NCBI GenBank assembly: GCA_033720975.1
Contig: JAWWBL010000077.1
Coordinates: forward strand, 1-7,989
Reading direction: 5' to 3'
DNA length: 7,989 bases
From: JAWWBL01 sp033720975
GTDB lineage: Bacteria > Actinomycetota > Acidimicrobiia > Spongiisociales > ZC4RG35
The position numbers and the translations under genes were made by a program. Positions 6,082 to 7,989 of the stretch are shown one piece after another. Positions within the stretch are counted from its first letter, which is position 1, and each line of letters starts with the position of its first letter. The notes under the pieces are model-generated. The model worked only from the letters and a program-made list of their open reading frames with translations. It did not search any database and was not told where the DNA came from.

Positions 6082-7139
6082 TGGACGCCGCATTTGCCGA
6101 GCGTCTCTCCGAGATCGAGGCCGCCTTCTCGGATGTGGAGGCAGCGTTGGCCGATCCGGAGGTCATCGCCGATCCGTCGAAGCTGGCCGAGCTGGGGAAG
6201 CGCCACTCCGACCTCAAAGGGGTTGTGGAGGACATCAAGACTTGGCGTCAGGCTCACTCGGACCTCGCGGAGGCGCGAGATATGTCGGCTGACGAGGAGA
6301 TGGCCGAGTTTGCCTCACAGCTCGAAGCCGAGATCGAGGCTCTCGAGGAGAAGATAAAGCTCGCACTGATTCCGACAGACCCCAACGACGAGAAGAACGT
6401 GATCATGGAGATCAGGTCCGCCGCCGGTGGGGACGAGGCGGCGATATGGGCGGGTGACCTGCTCCGAATGTATGAACGGTACGCCGATCGTGTCGGCTAC
6501 AAAATCGAGCAGCTCGAGGCCTCGCCCTCGGAGGTGGGCGGGTATGACAAGGTGATCTTGGCGGTCAAAGGCGCTGGCGCATACTCGAGGCTCAAGTACG
6601 AGGGTGGTGTGCATCGGGTGCAGAGAGTGCCCAAGACCGAGTCGCAGGGAAGGGTGCACACGTCGACGGCGACTGTCGCTGTCCTGGCCGAGGCTGACGA
6701 GGTCGACATCGAGATCGACCCCAACGATGTCAGGGTCGACGTCTACCGCTCGACCGGACCGGGGGGTCAGTCGGTCAACACCACGGATTCGGCGGTGCGC
6801 CTGACCCACGTCCCCACAGGGTTGGTGGTGTCGATGCAGGACGAGAAGAGCCAACTCCAAAACAAGGACAAGGCGTGGCGTGTGCTGCGTGCTCGGCTCC
6901 TGCAGGCCGAGCAGGAGCGGGCCGCGGCCGAGCTTGCCGGGGAGAGAAAGAGCCAGGTCGGAACGGGAGAGCGGTCCGAGAAGATCCGCACTTACAACTA
7001 CAAGGACAACCGGGTCACGGATCATCGGATAGGCCTGACGATCAAGCGGCTCGATCAAGTCCTCGAAGGAGCCCTCGACGAGTTCATCGAGGCGCTCGCC
7101 GCTGACGAACAAGCGACGAAACTCGCCGAAGGCGAGTGA
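6081..7139 (+). CDS. prfA: Peptide chain release factor 1 (RF1)
   Basis: RF1 recognises UAA and UAG stop codons in the ribosomal A site and triggers release of the finished protein. The 352 residues match normal RF1 length. The N-terminal coiled/helical domain spans about 1-100. The PxT stop-codon reading motif is PKT (184-186) within VQRVPKTESQGRVHTS, which distinguishes RF1 from RF2 (SPF). The catalytic loop is STGPGGQSVNTT (224-235), with Gln230 as the residue expected to be methylated by PrmC, whose gene follows. The C-terminal RSEKIRTYNYKDNRVTDHR (298-316) is also typical. The ATG shares its A with the stop of the DUF1385 gene (TGATG), a sign of coupled translation; a weak GAAGG lies just upstream. 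The gap to prmC is 42 bases. Confidence 0.97.
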   Translation: MDAAFAERLSEIEAAFSDVEAALADPEVIADPSKLAELGKRHSDLKGVVEDIKTWRQAHSDLAEARDMSADEEMAEFASQLEAEIEALEEKIKLALIPTDPNDEKNVIMEIRSAAGGDEAAIWAGDLLRMYERYADRVGYKIEQLEASPSEVGGYDKVILAVKGAGAYSRLKYEGGVHRVQRVPKTESQGRVHTSTATVAVLAEADEVDIEIDPNDVRVDVYRSTGPGGQSVNTTDSAVRLTHVPTGLVVSMQDEKSQLQNKDKAWRVLRARLLQAEQERAAAELAGERKSQVGTGERSEKIRTYNYKDNRVTDHRIGLTIKRLDQVLEGALDEFIEALAADEQATKLAEGE

Positions 7140-7181
7140 TCTGTCCCTACGCTGCCCTGGCTGTAACACTTCAGGCGACTG

Positions 7182-7907
7182 ATGGAACCCTTGCCTTCGC
7201 ACGAGCTCTCGCGGCTGAAAGAGATCGCCGGGCCTGACCAACCTCTCGAAGAGCTGATCAGGCGTCGCGTCGAGGGTGAGCCCCTCCAGTACATCGAAGG
7301 TAGGGCCTGGTTCGGTGCGATCGATCTCCAGGTCGACCAGAGGGTGCTGGTCCCGCGCCCGGAGACGGAGGGGATCCTCGAGATCGCGACCCGAATGGTT
7401 CGGCATCCCGAGGTGATCATCGATCTCTGCACTGGCTCCGGAGCCCTCGCCCTGGCACTGAAGAAGGCATTTCCCGCGGCGTCGGTGTTCGCGACCGACA
7501 TCTCCCAGGACGCCATCGACGTTGCCTATGCGAACAAGGAAGAGACGGGGCTCGAGGTGTTCCTCGCAGCTGGAGACCTGTTCGACCCGCTGCCAGCAGG
7601 CCTGCTCGGAACTGTCGACCTCCTGGTCTCCAACCCCCCTTATGTGGCCGAGCATGAGTTCGGCTCACTCCCTGCCGACGTCAAGAGAGAGCCAAGGGTC
7701 GCCCTCGTCGCCGGTCCGAGCGGGCTCGAGGTGATCCAGCGCATCGGCGCCTCTGCGGCGGATTGGCTCAGGCCAGGGGGAATACTCATATGTGAGATCG
7801 GCGAGACGCAGGGTGTTTCGGCAAGCGCCTGCTTCGCGGACCTCCAAGCCGTGGTGCGTAAAGACCTCACCGGCGCCGATCGTTACATCGTGGCGGTCAA
7901 GCCTTGA
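7182..7907 (+). CDS. prmC: Release factor glutamine methyltransferase PrmC (short N-terminus)
   Basis: It uses S-adenosylmethionine to N5-methylate the glutamine of the GGQ motif in release factors, which speeds peptide release. The Rossmann methyltransferase domain is complete: RVLVPRPETE (54-63), SAM-binding motif I IIDLCTGSGALALAL (79-93), the acidic ribose-binding ATDIS (104-108), and the catalytic NPPYV (151-155), which binds the glutamine side chain. EPRVALVAGPSGLEVIQRI (170-188) is also typical. At 241 residues it is about 35 shorter than E. coli PrmC (277). GEPLQYIEG is at 32-40 instead of about 65, so most of the N-terminal helical domain is missing. An in-frame TAA at 7164-7166 rules out a longer form in this frame. 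The ribosome binding site is weak (AGG at 7173-7175). Its position next to prfA, the gene of its substrate, supports the call. Confidence 0.93.
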   Translation: MEPLPSHELSRLKEIAGPDQPLEELIRRRVEGEPLQYIEGRAWFGAIDLQVDQRVLVPRPETEGILEIATRMVRHPEVIIDLCTGSGALALALKKAFPAASVFATDISQDAIDVAYANKEETGLEVFLAAGDLFDPLPAGLLGTVDLLVSNPPYVAEHEFGSLPADVKREPRVALVAGPSGLEVIQRIGASAADWLRPGGILICEIGETQGVSASACFADLQAVVRKDLTGADRYIVAVKP

Positions 7908-7989
7908 TCGCCGAGGCCGTTATAGCCATCAGGTCCGGCGAGGTGGTCGGGCTCCCCACCGACACCGTCTACGGGATCGGAGTGGACCC
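7904..7989 (+). CDS. Threonylcarbamoyl-AMP synthase, TsaC/Sua5/YrdC family (5' part only)
   Basis: Only the first 28 codons are in the window; the gene continues to the right. The protein begins IAEAVIAIRSGEVVGLP, then TDTVYGIGVDP. The PTDTVYG motif is the hallmark of the YrdC domain, which makes threonylcarbamoyl-AMP from threonine, bicarbonate and ATP for the t6A modification of ANN-decoding tRNAs. The best start is TTG at 7904, overlapping the prmC stop by 4 bases (TTGA), and it puts the domain right at the N-terminus. The same neighbour follows prmC in M. tuberculosis and many Firmicutes. It cannot be told here whether this is the short TsaC form or the longer Sua5 form. Confidence 0.85.
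   Translation, partial: MIAEAVIAIRSGEVVGLPTDTVYGIGVD

Noticed and set aside
6315..7655. Long open frame (446 codons) on the minus strand
   Set aside because: It lies opposite prfA and prmC, which have clear motifs on the plus strand. Long antisense frames are expected in GC-rich DNA, and its Leu/Asp/Arg-rich translation shows no domain.
1..7989. A new defence, mobile or RNA-based system
   Set aside because: No transposase, integrase, CRISPR-like repeats, toxin-antitoxin pair or reverse transcriptase was seen. Nearly all of the sequence is accounted for by known families.

Overview
The window is GC-rich (roughly 60% by eye), bacterial and protein-dense. It most resembles a chromosomal segment of an actinobacterium outside the well-studied Mycobacterium/Streptomyces groups, perhaps an Acidimicrobiia-like or other deep-branching lineage. 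Two things point there. The order thrC, rho, rpmE, prfA, prmC, tsaC/sua5 matches the block in Mycobacterium tuberculosis (hom-thrC-thrB-rho-rpmE-prfA-hemK-Rv1301). In addition, Rho has an N-terminal domain followed by a charged, Arg-rich linker. Several details differ from Mycobacterium: a DUF1385 membrane protein sits between rpmE and prfA, thrB is missing, the threonine synthase is the long form, and the Rho linker is short. The assignment rests on gene order and protein character, not on a database search.

Left part (1-1796, minus strand): two tight-adhesion (Tad/Flp) pilus genes. tadE is complete and has a strong ribosome binding site. It overlaps by 4 bases (ATGA) a cysteine-rich TadG-like gene that is still open at the left edge, so the pilus genes probably continue outside the window.

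Middle (1797-2004): a divergent control region between tadE and thrC, with a short direct repeat, two small dyads and candidate promoters. The thrC start is not straightforward; a leaderless GTG start is my preferred reading.

Right part (2005-7989, plus strand): thrC; a 190-base gap with a plausible promoter and a C-rich leader; then a tightly packed run of rho, rpmE, DUF1385, prfA, prmC and the first 28 codons of tsaC/sua5. Gaps in this run are 28 and 42 bases and three junctions overlap, which suggests one transcription unit. Its theme is gene-expression machinery: transcription termination (Rho), a zinc-type L31 ribosomal protein, release factor 1, the methyltransferase that modifies the release factor's GGQ glutamine, and a tRNA t6A biosynthesis enzyme. 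DUF1385 is the one member with no established role.

I saw no tRNA, rRNA, CRISPR array, insertion sequence or clear intrinsic terminator. I found no convincing new multi-gene system. The points most worth checking are the apparent non-AUG start of the DUF1385 gene inside rpmE, the short N-terminus of PrmC, the thrC start, and the rho leader.
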